A stretch of 64,000 nt of DNA from Betaproteobacteria bacterium HGW-Betaproteobacteria-7 (GTDB lineage: Bacteria > Pseudomonadota > Gammaproteobacteria > Burkholderiales > Rhodocyclaceae), in contig PHCE01000010.1 of assembly GCA_002840765.1 (NCBI GenBank), positions 1 through 64,000 on the forward strand. Reading direction: 5' to 3'. A program made the position numbers and the translations under genes. Under the pieces are notes generated by a model. The model searched no databases and was not told the origin of the DNA. It saw nothing but the letters and a program-made list of their open reading frames with translations. Below are positions 52,649 to 60,144 of the stretch, one piece after another; position 1 is the first letter of the stretch, and every line of letters begins with the position of its first letter.

Positions 52649-53527
52649 ATGACCGACAATAGCTTCGCCAACGACCCGGACAAAAAGGGCGACGCCCTGA
52701 AGGCCCAGCGTTTCCAGATGCTGGAGGACATTGCCAAGGAATTGGCCGGCGAAGTCGTCTTCCCCACCTATTTCGACGCCATCCTGCGTCTGCGCAAGAT
52801 CCTTCAAGATCCGGATCAGAGCATGGCCGAGATTGCTGCGGCGGTCGCCATCGAACCGCTGATCAGCGCCAAGCTCCTGCACCTGGCAAATTCCGTGGCT
52901 TTCAATCCCGATGGCCGGGAAGTCGTCGACCTCAAGTCGGCGATCATGCGTCTGGGCCTCAACGCCGTACGCAGCGCCGCCCTCTCCATCGTCATGAACC
53001 AGTTGCTGCGCGCCCGCGGCATGGCCGAATACTCCGTCATGACTCACGGACTCTGGGAGCATTCGATCAAGACCTCCGCTGCCGCCCGCGTAATCGCCCG
53101 TAGCGCCAGCCGCCTGAATGCCGACGAAGCCATGCTCGCCGGCCTGATTCATGACTTGGGCGCGTTCTACATGCTGTACCGGGCAACGCAGTATGACGAA
53201 TTGCGTCATCGCCCGGAGAGCATCAAGTACCTGATCATCCAGTGGCACGAAAGCATCGGTGTCTCGCTACTCAACGCCTTGGGCATTCCCGAGGAAATCG
53301 TGGACTCGACCATCGACCACGACCGTCTGCGCCCACCACCCTCGCCCATTCGCAACCTGCGCGATGTTATCTACGTCGCCAACATGCTGGCGGGTGGTCA
53401 CTTCGAGTGGCTGATGCAGGAGCAGGACGATGCCTCCGGTCACCTGGCGGCGATCGAGGCCATGTACGGCCATCTGCATCCGGAAATCGACGCCCTGACC
53501 GGCGAGATGCGTGCAGCCTTCACCTGA
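52649..53527 (+). CDS. HDOD-domain signalling protein
   Basis: The 292-residue protein has AAGGACAG upstream. The HDOD domain covers about residues 20-230: PTYFDAILRLRKILQDPDQS, ISAKLLHLANSVAFN, DLKSAIMRLGLNAVRSAALS and, in the HD-like part, WEHSIKTSAAARVIA and AGLIHDLGAFYML. HDOD proteins are related to HD-GYP phosphodiesterases but usually lack full catalytic activity; they act in signalling and motility regulation. There is no receiver or GGDEF domain here. The gene appears to be a single unit between the tRNA-Val terminator and trmJ, which converges from the other strand. Confidence 0.88.
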   Translation: MTDNSFANDPDKKGDALKAQRFQMLEDIAKELAGEVVFPTYFDAILRLRKILQDPDQSMAEIAAAVAIEPLISAKLLHLANSVAFNPDGREVVDLKSAIMRLGLNAVRSAALSIVMNQLLRARGMAEYSVMTHGLWEHSIKTSAAARVIARSASRLNADEAMLAGLIHDLGAFYMLYRATQYDELRHRPESIKYLIIQWHESIGVSLLNALGIPEEIVDSTIDHDRLRPPPSPIRNLRDVIYVANMLAGGHFEWLMQEQDDASGHLAAIEAMYGHLHPEIDALTGEMRAAFT

Positions 53528-53538
53528 CCGGCTGGCGG

Positions 53539-54300
53539 CTAGTCTTTTCGCCCGTGGCGGGTTGTCTGCTGCGTGGCCGCCAGAATCCCGCGCAGGATAT
53601 TGACCTCGTCACGCTCCAGACGCGCCCGACCGAACAGCCGACGTAACTTCGGCAACAGGCGTCCGGGCTGCAGCGGGTTGAAGAACCCGGTGGCGGTCAT
53701 CACCCCCTCCAGATGCGTGAAGAAGCCCTCTACTTCATCGGCGGTGGCCGTCGGCGAGGTGAATGGCGTCACCCCCTGGCGAGCCAGCGGCGGCGTCCCC
53801 GCAAAGGCCGTCATCCGGCATTCATAGCACAGCAGTTGCACCGCCGACCCGAGGTTCAGCGAACTGAAGGCGGGATCGGTGGGAATACACACCGCCGCCT
53901 GGCAGCGGCACACCTCCTCATTGCTCAGCCCAACAGTTTCGTTGCCGAAGACCAGCGCCACCGGCCCCTCGGCTGCCTCGGCCAGCAATTGCGCCACGCT
54001 TTCCCGCGGCTGCCCGACCGGCGGCCCGAGGTCACGCTGGCGGGCCGACATGGCAACGGCGAAGAGACACCCGGCCAGCGCCTCGTCAAGCGAGGCGACC
54101 ACCGCAGCGCGCTGCAGCAGATCGACGGCACCGGTGGCCCGCACGTCCGCCTCGGGATCAGGAAAACGCTTGGGTTCGACCAGATACAGGTCACTAAGCC
54201 CCATCGTTTTCATCGCCCGCGCCGCCGCGCCGATGTTGCCGGGATGACTTGGGCGGCACAGCACCACCCTGATGCGTGAGAGCAGGAGTTCCGGGTTCAT
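53539..54300 (-). CDS. trmJ: tRNA (cytidine/uridine-2'-O-)-methyltransferase TrmJ
   Basis: Start at 54300 gives MNPELLLSRIRVVLCRPSHP, the standard TrmJ opening; the frame extends upstream without better starts. SPOUT motifs are clear: HPGNIGAAARAMKTMGLSDL, VALVFGNETVGLSNEEV and the knot region PAFSSLNLGSAVQLLCYECR. TrmJ methylates position 32 of several tRNAs using S-adenosylmethionine. The 253-residue length fits. It is divergent from suhB with a 66-base gap, an arrangement often seen in beta- and gammaproteobacteria. Confidence 0.93.
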   Translation of the reverse strand: MNPELLLSRIRVVLCRPSHPGNIGAAARAMKTMGLSDLYLVEPKRFPDPEADVRATGAVDLLQRAAVVASLDEALAGCLFAVAMSARQRDLGPPVGQPRESVAQLLAEAAEGPVALVFGNETVGLSNEEVCRCQAAVCIPTDPAFSSLNLGSAVQLLCYECRMTAFAGTPPLARQGVTPFTSPTATADEVEGFFTHLEGVMTATGFFNPLQPGRLLPKLRRLFGRARLERDEVNILRGILAATQQTTRHGRKD

Positions 54301-54366
54301 GGTGTAAAATTCGACCTTTCCAAATACGAATCGGGTGGCTCTGGCCGCCCGATCGCTCTTTAAGCC

Positions 54367-55173
54367 ATGCAACCAGCCCTGAACATTGCCATCAAGGCGG
54401 CGCGCCGCGCCGGCCAGATCATCAATCGCGCCTCGAACGATCTCGATCTGCTGAAGGTAACCACCAAACAGCCCAACGATTTCGTCACCGAAGTCGACAA
54501 GGCTGCCGAAGCCGCCATAATCGAAACCCTGCTGGAGGCCTATCCGGGGTACGGGATTCTAGCAGAGGAGTCCGGCCGGCGAGTTGCCAAGGGCGACGAG
54601 GAATACCAGTGGATCATAGACCCGCTGGACGGCACCACCAATTTCATCCACGGCCTTCCCCAGTACGCCATCTCCATAGCGCTGGCCAAGGGCAACAGCA
54701 TCGAGCAGGCAGTCATCTTCGATCCCAACCGCAACGAGCTGTTCACTGCCAGCAAGGGCGCCGGCGCCTTCCTCAACGAACGCCGCATCCGTGTCTCGCG
54801 CCGGAGCAAGCTGCATGAATCGCTGATCGGTACCGGTTTCCCCTACCGGATGTTCGAGCACATCGACCTCTACCTCGCCATCTTCAAGGAGCTGGCCCAG
54901 AAGACCGCCGGCCAGCGCCGTCCCGGTGCTGCCTCACTCGACCTCGCCTACGTCGCCTGCGGCCGCTACGACGGCTTCTGGGAATTCGGCCTCGCTCCCT
55001 GGGACATGGCCGCAGGCGCCCTGCTCGTCGCCGAAGCCGGTGGTCTGATCAGCGACCTGCGCGGTGAAGCCAACTACCTGGAAACCGGCAACGTCGTCGC
55101 CGGCACGCCCAAGGTATTTTTGCCGCTGCTCAAGCTGATCGAGGAAAAACTCCCCGACTCGATGCGTGGCTGA
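54367..55173 (+). CDS. suhB: Inositol-1-monophosphatase / SuhB
   Basis: The 268-residue protein has the inositol monophosphatase motifs: GYGILAEESG (metal-binding Glu), WIIDPLDGTTNFIHGLP (the DxDGT metal site) and GLAPWDMAAGALLVAEAGG (the WDxAAG motif). SuhB hydrolyses inositol phosphates and, in E. coli, also joins the rRNA antitermination complex. It starts divergently from trmJ. A strong terminator follows 19 bases after the stop, so it is a monocistronic unit. Length and motifs are normal. Confidence 0.95.
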   Translation: MQPALNIAIKAARRAGQIINRASNDLDLLKVTTKQPNDFVTEVDKAAEAAIIETLLEAYPGYGILAEESGRRVAKGDEEYQWIIDPLDGTTNFIHGLPQYAISIALAKGNSIEQAVIFDPNRNELFTASKGAGAFLNERRIRVSRRSKLHESLIGTGFPYRMFEHIDLYLAIFKELAQKTAGQRRPGAASLDLAYVACGRYDGFWEFGLAPWDMAAGALLVAEAGGLISDLRGEANYLETGNVVAGTPKVFLPLLKLIEEKLPDSMRG

Positions 55174-55192
55174 AATCGGCCAATCAGCCGTC

Positions 55193-55217
55193 AAGCGCCC
55201 TGCGGGGCGCTTTTTTT
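55193..55217 (+). terminator. Terminator after suhB
   Basis: AAGCGCCC/GGGCGCTT (8 bp, loop TGCG) followed by a run of T residues, ending the suhB transcript. Confidence 0.92.
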
Positions 55218-55363
55218 ATCAGTACTCTTGCAGCTTCGCCATGCCGGCAATCCCGGCAAAGCGCTGCGCCGAGCAACAGCCTAGCACCCTTGCTGATATT
55301 CCCGCTTGCGTCCTGAGAACCGTCGCCGCAAACTGAGACGAAGCAATCAACGGGAGAACACTA

Positions 55364-55579
55364 ATGACTCATGCCCAGATTCGCGATTCCATCCTGTCTG
55401 GCTGGCCGTTCTTTGGTGCCACACCGGACGGTGATGTCCTCGCCCGCTATGTGATGTACGGACCGGTCTTCCGCTGGAGCCGGAACCAGATGGTCCCGAC
55501 GCCCCTGCAAGGCAGCGACCTGATCTGGTGGCTGCGGGTTGCTGCCGAGGAAGGCGACAGGCCGCCCGAAGAAGGCTGA
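55364..55579 (+). CDS. Small hypothetical protein
   Basis: The 71-residue protein has a good GGGAGA ribosome-binding sequence 9 bases before its ATG. It contains GWPFFGATPDGDVLARYVMY, a Trp-rich middle (VFRWSRNQMVPTPLQGSDLI) and a short acidic end. No signal peptide or known domain is visible. It lies just outside the tRNA-Ser element and so belongs to the host chromosome. The function is unknown. Confidence 0.6.
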   Translation: MTHAQIRDSILSGWPFFGATPDGDVLARYVMYGPVFRWSRNQMVPTPLQGSDLIWWLRVAAEEGDRPPEEG

Positions 55580-55604
55580 TCTGGCGACACCGATCGAGAG
55601 GCAA

Positions 55605-55629
55605 TAAAAAAGCGCCCTGGCGGACGCTT
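55605..55629 (-). terminator. Probable original terminator of tRNA-Ser, now separated by the element
   Basis: On the minus strand AAGCGTCC-GCCA-GGGCGCTT is followed by TTTTTATT, a weak-to-moderate hairpin with one mismatch. It lies 14 bases beyond the distal att copy, in the orientation and position expected for the tRNA-Ser transcript before integration. Confidence 0.55.
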
Positions 55630-55642
55630 GATCGATTTCATT

Positions 55643-55660
55643 CTGGCGGAGAGGGCGGGA
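55643..55660. repeat. Distal attachment-site copy (att) of the tRNA-Ser element
   Basis: CTGGCGGAGAGGGCGGGA is an exact 18-base copy of the tRNA-Ser 3' end at 61801-61818 in the same orientation; one mismatch then breaks the identity. It marks the far boundary of the integrated element. Confidence 0.85.
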
Positions 55661-55921
55661 CTCTGAGGGTAGCCCACAAACACCACTGATTTAATTACGT
55701 TTTTTCGTAGCCCGAAGAGTTTTTTGTAGCAACTCTTTGCCGCATTCTGCAACCTCTCATTGCTTCAGTCAATTAAAACCCCGGGAACCAGAGAGCGATC
55801 AACCGGCATCTGATGATTTTCAAATTCACACCCCGCAATCGACAAGGAAGGGTATCGAGGGGTCGTGTTTTTTCTAAGACTTCCCACCTTGCCACGAACG
55901 TGCCATCAACGAGCCACCCAG

Positions 55922-56497
55922 TCAGGACAATGCATCCTCTTCTACACCGACCTTTCGCGTCTCTTCAATCTCTTCGTTCGTCAGCTCCTTGATGACCAGT
56001 TCCGGCAGTTCCTTGTCGGTGTCATCAATGCTCTTCTCGATCCGCAGGGTGTGACGCATCATGTCCGAGGTGTTCTTGATCGCGGTTGAGTAGGCAGCCG
56101 CCGCACGCATAACCAGAACGGCCTCCTTTAGCGACGTGGCCTGAAGATGCTCTGTGGCGCTGATCATCAACTCCCGGAGGTGTTGTGCGTGCGCCAAGTC
56201 GTCGTTGATGAGCTTGGCAGCCTCTTCCTTGATAGCTTCATCTGACGTGACACGCTTCAATAGATCAGCCCTGGCTTTGTCCAGGACTTCCTTCTTGATG
56301 CTTCCCTTCTTCGCGCCGTGGTCAGCAAAGTGACGCTGCAATGACCGCACGCTGATCCCAAGGCGCTGGCTGATCGAGAGGGCGGTATAACCGGCCTCTC
56401 TCAATGCCAATGCCTCACTGATCTCTGCCGGGGTTGCTGTCTTCTTTGTCATGTCTTTCTCAGGTTGAATTTCGTGGTCGCAATGAGGGCATTCCAT
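55922..56497 (-). CDS. Terminase-small-subunit-like or HTH protein with CPHC start
   Basis: The 191-residue protein starts MECPHCDHEIQPEKDMTKKT (an internal ATG at 56452 is a second possible start), with a Cys pair that could bind metal. A helix-turn-helix follows (AEISEALALREAGYTALSIS, QRLGISVRSLQRHFADHG, residues about 22-60). The rest is highly helical and charged, as in phage terminase small subunits (SLKEAVLVMRAAAAYSTAIK, IEKSIDDTDKELPELVIKEL). Terminase small subunits recognise phage DNA packaging sites; satellites use their own to redirect helper packaging. No large subunit is present. The identification is tentative. Confidence 0.55.
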   Translation of the reverse strand: MECPHCDHEIQPEKDMTKKTATPAEISEALALREAGYTALSISQRLGISVRSLQRHFADHGAKKGSIKKEVLDKARADLLKRVTSDEAIKEEAAKLINDDLAHAQHLRELMISATEHLQATSLKEAVLVMRAAAAYSTAIKNTSDMMRHTLRIEKSIDDTDKELPELVIKELTNEEIEETRKVGVEEDALS

Positions 56498-56507
56498 TTA
56501 TTTATTT

Positions 56508-56815
56508 CAGGTTAAAGACCGAAGGTCTGAAAACCTGAAAGGTTTGATACCCATGGGTAGGTGAGGTGCAATACTCCCCCAACCCCATCACGTCGATGGT
56601 GGTTGGGTGGCACGCCCGACCTACCGCAGGGTTCCCCATGGTATAGGTTTGAGCCTCAATCGTAGCCACAGCTATGTGTTGCGTGACTCGACTAGATTGA
56701 GGTTCGGCGCTCATCGAATCACACTCACTGACACGGCCTGCGGCGACCTTTTGGGCCAACTCCACCGTTGGGGTTCTGTCAGTTCCTTCTACCCCTGCAA
56801 CATCTTTGATGCTGC
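56508..56815 (-). ncRNA. Candidate structured non-coding RNA within the element
   Basis: Several perfect nested pairings lie in 300 bases: AGACC/GGTCT (56516-56528), AAACCT/AGGTTT (56531-56545), GGTAGGT/ACCTACC closing 56556-56625 with a CCAACC-CCATC/GATGG-T-GGTTGG stem inside, TGAGC-CTCAATC/GATTGAG-GCTCA class pairing at 56650-56713, CACA/TGTG at 56667-56678, and ACTGACA/TGTCAGT at 56727-56783. On the minus strand the first stem has a C-UUCG-G tetraloop. An open frame over part of it (56502-56819, minus) looks unlike a protein. Minus orientation is favoured by the tetraloop. Confidence 0.6.
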
Positions 56816-56863
56816 TCACTCATGCCCGAACGTTTGGATGCCGATAAAGCATGAGGAGAAAAA

Positions 56864-57247
56864 CTACTTGATCCTCAAGACCTCCTTGTATTGCTTAACG
56901 AGGTGCAATGGCGGCGTTGAACGCATCGAATCGGACATGAATGCCTCAACCTCTTGATCGGAAGCTCCACCAGCCCACATCTGTTCGGCCTGAGCCACCA
57001 CTGTCGCCGTCCTGGAGATCGCCATATCTAGTAGCTCATAAACCACTTGAGCGCGACTAGATGAGCCAGCGAGAGCCATACGATCGATGAAGTCCAGCAT
57101 TCCACCGCCAAGACTAATCATCAGCTCTGCCCGACCATCGGCAGCCTTCTTGGCTCGACTTGCACGCTTACGCTCTGCTGCCGTCATCGGCGCATCGCCG
57201 ATGGGCTTGCGACCACGCTTTGCAGGAGGGGGAAGTATCTCATTCAT
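56864..57247 (-). CDS. Small basic protein, possible DNA-binding or antitoxin-like
   Basis: Start at 57247 gives MNEILPPPAKRGRKPIGDAP; an upstream frame start at 57283 is weaker. The 127-residue protein has a basic N-terminus (RGRKPIGDAPMTAAERKRAS, RAKKAADGRAELMISL), then a helical part (MLDFIDRMALAGSSSRAQVV, YELLDMAISRTATVVAQAEQ). Such layouts are common among plasmid- and phage-borne ribbon-helix-helix-like regulators. It diverges from the serine recombinase gene 103 bases away and could regulate it. No toxin partner is adjacent. Confidence 0.6.
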   Translation of the reverse strand: MNEILPPPAKRGRKPIGDAPMTAAERKRASRAKKAADGRAELMISLGGGMLDFIDRMALAGSSSRAQVVYELLDMAISRTATVVAQAEQMWAGGASDQEVEAFMSDSMRSTPPLHLVKQYKEVLRIK

Positions 57248-57349
57248 GGCCGCGACTATAGCACAAATTATGTGACATGTCACTTATTGTTTGATAACAT
57301 GACCACACATTAGACGAACGTCTTGTGGCGTGGTCAAGGAGAACAGTTC

Positions 57350-58024
57350 ATGGCAAACGGCAAATTCATCGCTTACTTTCGCGTCAGCACCCAGAAGCAA
57401 GGTATGTCAGGTCTTGGCCTGGAAGCCCAACGCGCTGCCGTTGATCTATTCCTTAACGGAGGCGACTGGCAACTTATCGGCGAATACCAAGAAGTCGAAA
57501 CAGGCAAGGGTTCAGATGCCTTAGCCAAACGCCCACAGTTAAAGGCTGCCCTAGCGTCAAGTCGCAAGGAGGGCGCCACGCTCATCATTGCCAAGCTCGA
57601 CCGCCTTGCCCGTAACGTCCATTTCGTATCGGGTCTGATGGAGTCGAAAGTTAAGTTCGTGGCATGTGACATGCCGGAAGCGAACGAACTCACCATTCAC
57701 ATCATGGCCGCATTTGCCGAGCATGAGGCGAAGAGAATAAGCCAGCGCACAAAAGACGCTTTGGCTATTGCGAAGTCTCGCGGCGTCGTCCTGGGCAAAG
57801 CTGGTCCCGACAACCTGCGGCCGAACGTCGAAGCACGTCAGAAGGTTGCCGATGCTTTCGCCGATAAGCTGCGCCCGTTGTTCGACGGCATGAAGGCGCG
57901 TGGCCTGTCTCAGCGCGGAATGTGTGCCGAGCTTAACGCTATTGGCGTGCCAGCCCCGAAGGGTGGTGCCTGGCGGCTTTCACAAGTGCAGCGCATCATC
58001 AGGCGCCTAGATTCACCACAATAA
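57350..58024 (+). CDS. Serine recombinase (resolvase/invertase family)
   Basis: Start at 57350 follows GGAGAA. The 224-residue protein opens with the resolvase catalytic region KFIAYFRVSTQKQGMSGLGL, where the Ser in RVST is the nucleophile. Further motifs are GSDALAKRPQLKAALA, ATLIIAKLDRLARN and IMAAFAEHEAKRISQRTKDA. A C-terminal helix-turn-helix is likely (LSQRGMCAELNAIGVPAP, WRLSQVQRIIRRL). It lacks the large C-terminal domain of serine integrases, so it is of the resolvase/Pin size. It may invert or resolve DNA within the element. Confidence 0.9.
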   Translation: MANGKFIAYFRVSTQKQGMSGLGLEAQRAAVDLFLNGGDWQLIGEYQEVETGKGSDALAKRPQLKAALASSRKEGATLIIAKLDRLARNVHFVSGLMESKVKFVACDMPEANELTIHIMAAFAEHEAKRISQRTKDALAIAKSRGVVLGKAGPDNLRPNVEARQKVADAFADKLRPLFDGMKARGLSQRGMCAELNAIGVPAPKGGAWRLSQVQRIIRRLDSPQ

Positions 58025-58081
58025 GTTGCCTTCGCACTCTTTCACTGTGCAGCCCACAACCGTTCAACGATAATTACTGCC

Positions 58082-59203
58082 ATGAGTAAAGCCAAACAAC
58101 TTTTGAACCTGGAATTGACCAATGTCACTCCCGCGCTACCTGTGATTGTTTCCACCGGATGCGGGGAGGCGTTTGCCAGTTACCGAGAATCAACCAACCT
58201 CGACCCGCTGCTCCTGAATGGGGATGCTGTTAGCGTCCTACGATCTGTTCCCGATAAATCTATCGACTTTGCGATGACATCCCCTCCATATTGGGGCAAG
58301 CGTGAATATGACGGTGGGGGGATTGGTCTAGAGTCAGACCCCACAGATTTCGTTAAGAATTTGGCGGCAGTTTGTGCCGAAGTAAAACGCGTTCTCAAAG
58401 ACGAAGGGTCTTTTTGGCTGAACTTGGGGGATAGTTACAACTTAAAGGGGCTGGTTGGTATCCCCTGGCGGGTAGCGTTTGCACTCATTGACGATCAAGG
58501 TTGGATACTGCGAAACAGCGTCGTTTGGAACAAGCTAAAAGGCGGCATGGACAACACCAAAGACCGGCTTGGGAATGTCCATGAAAACGTGTTTCACTTT
58601 GTCAAGAAAGCAAAAGGCTACTACTACGACGCAGACGCCATCCGCACCAAACCACGAGAAGCAAAAATAGTAAATGGCTCAGTGGTTTCAGCAACCGGAG
58701 TTAGCGGCGTTCGTTACAAACGCCAAATCGAACTATCAACCACTCTTACCCTTGAAGAAAAATCAGCAGCTTCAGATGCGCTAGACAAAATGCTTCGCGA
58801 CATCGCCGAAGGGAGGCTTTCTGATTTCAGAATGGTAATTCGAGGCCAGCAGAGAACGACCCATTCTGACAGCGAGAAAGTTTCCGGGAGAGCAAAAGAA
58901 CTTCGCGACAAAGGCTTCTACTTCCTTCGCTACCATCCTAAAGGAAGTAAGCCAGCAGACGTTTGGGACATTATCCCCGAGGATACGCAAAACAGAGAGG
59001 CCCATTTTGCGCCTTACCCTGTTGATTTGTGCCGAATTCCGCTTCTCGCCACTTGCCCAGAAGGCGGGCTTGTCTTGGACCCGTTTTGCGGAACGGGAAC
59101 CACTTTGGTGGCTGCAAAAAGTCTTAATCGTCGATCCGTTGGCATTGACATTTCCCGTCGATACCTCGAATTAACCTCTGAAAGAGTTACACAAAGATTA
59201 TGA
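58082..59203 (+). CDS. DNA methyltransferase (SPPY type, likely N4-cytosine), partner of NotI-like nuclease
   Basis: The 373-residue protein carries motif IV SPPY at residues 67-70 (FAMTSPPYWGKREY) in the N-terminal half and motif I DPFCGTGTTLVAAK in the C-terminal half, the order of class beta amino-methyltransferases. The SPPY form favours N4-cytosine, although N6-adenine enzymes can share it. A target-recognition region lies between (about 190-290). It overlaps the next gene by four bases (ATGA). A protective methylase upstream of a restriction nuclease is a normal type II arrangement. Confidence 0.9.
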   Translation: MSKAKQLLNLELTNVTPALPVIVSTGCGEAFASYRESTNLDPLLLNGDAVSVLRSVPDKSIDFAMTSPPYWGKREYDGGGIGLESDPTDFVKNLAAVCAEVKRVLKDEGSFWLNLGDSYNLKGLVGIPWRVAFALIDDQGWILRNSVVWNKLKGGMDNTKDRLGNVHENVFHFVKKAKGYYYDADAIRTKPREAKIVNGSVVSATGVSGVRYKRQIELSTTLTLEEKSAASDALDKMLRDIAEGRLSDFRMVIRGQQRTTHSDSEKVSGRAKELRDKGFYFLRYHPKGSKPADVWDIIPEDTQNREAHFAPYPVDLCRIPLLATCPEGGLVLDPFCGTGTTLVAAKSLNRRSVGIDISRRYLELTSERVTQRL

Positions 59204-60051
59204 GCAAAGTTATCGAGATTTTCGGCAAATCCGCATTTAAGTCCGACGAGAACTGGGTGGAAGTTATTAGCACGCAGCAATGTGCCTATTCGAATAAGAG
59301 GTGCTACAAAGTTCGAAAGAGCGACCCTGATACTGCCATTGGCTCCTGCACGGTGCTATATGGAAAAAAACCGGAACCAATAATTATTTGTCCATCTCGG
59401 CTAGTCGAACGTCGGCAAATTTTTACCGATTGTTTTCATTTGCTGACAACACACGAACCCGGTAATGAATTGCATATTGTTTCTGAAGTCTCGATTCCAG
59501 GGGGAAGCGTAGATTTCTTTTTGGTGTCCGTGAAGGATCGCAAGGTCAAGGACTTCGTTGGGATCGAGCTTCAGACGCTAGATACAACAGGGACGGTGTG
59601 GCCTGAGCGCCAAAGGTTACTCAAAAAACTATCAGTTTCGCGTAGCGACAATGCGGAAACATCTGACAAGACGTTTGGAATGAATTGGAAGATGACTGCC
59701 AAGACAATCTTGGTTCAAATGCACCACAAAATTCAAACCTTTGAACATGTGCATAAGAAACTTGTTCTAGTGATCCAAGACAAGCTACTCGATTACATGA
59801 AAAGAGAGTTCAACTTTGACCATCTCCGAAGCCCTGCCAGCATCGGCGACTCCATGCATCTGCATGCCTACCGTCTTGACGCTCAACCCGATAAGTCCTT
59901 CAAGATTGCCCTTGATAGCCGACTAAGCACTGACGCAGACGGGATAGGTATCTGCCTGGGCCTACAAGCCGAAGCTAGAATTGAGCTAGAGCAAATTATT
60001 GCAGCGCTTCAGGCGAAGATTTCTGCGGCAACACTATTCACGCCCGTTTAA
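59200..60051 (+). CDS. NotI-family type II restriction endonuclease
   Basis: The 283-residue protein matches NotI in its landmark residues. Four cysteines (28, 35, 50 and 64; the last in IIICPSRL) are spaced like the iron-binding Cys4 of NotI (its CPF, SCV, GVC and LVCPN). The nuclease core has GGSVDFFLVS (Asp105) and FVGIELQTLD (Glu123, Gln125), corresponding to the Asp, Glu and Gln of the NotI active site (FSFDWTL and YGVLEIQTMD). It is about 100 residues shorter than NotI. The upstream methylase overlaps it by four bases. The recognition site, GCGGCCGC or a variant, is inferred from the family. Confidence 0.85.
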   Translation: MSKVIEIFGKSAFKSDENWVEVISTQQCAYSNKRCYKVRKSDPDTAIGSCTVLYGKKPEPIIICPSRLVERRQIFTDCFHLLTTHEPGNELHIVSEVSIPGGSVDFFLVSVKDRKVKDFVGIELQTLDTTGTVWPERQRLLKKLSVSRSDNAETSDKTFGMNWKMTAKTILVQMHHKIQTFEHVHKKLVLVIQDKLLDYMKREFNFDHLRSPASIGDSMHLHAYRLDAQPDKSFKIALDSRLSTDADGIGICLGLQAEARIELEQIIAALQAKISAATLFTPV

Positions 60052-60144
60052 TCTAATTTGAACTCGCCAAGCCCTGTGGATAACCTACCGTACAGTTGGC
60101 CTACCCAACGGGCCTTGAGCGGCCTGGAGAGCGTTTCTGGTGCC

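Noticed and set aside
56502-56819. A 105-codon minus-strand frame over the structured region of the element
   Set aside because: The product has no convincing hydrophobic/helical pattern and the DNA is dominated by nested inverted repeats, so RNA is the better explanation.
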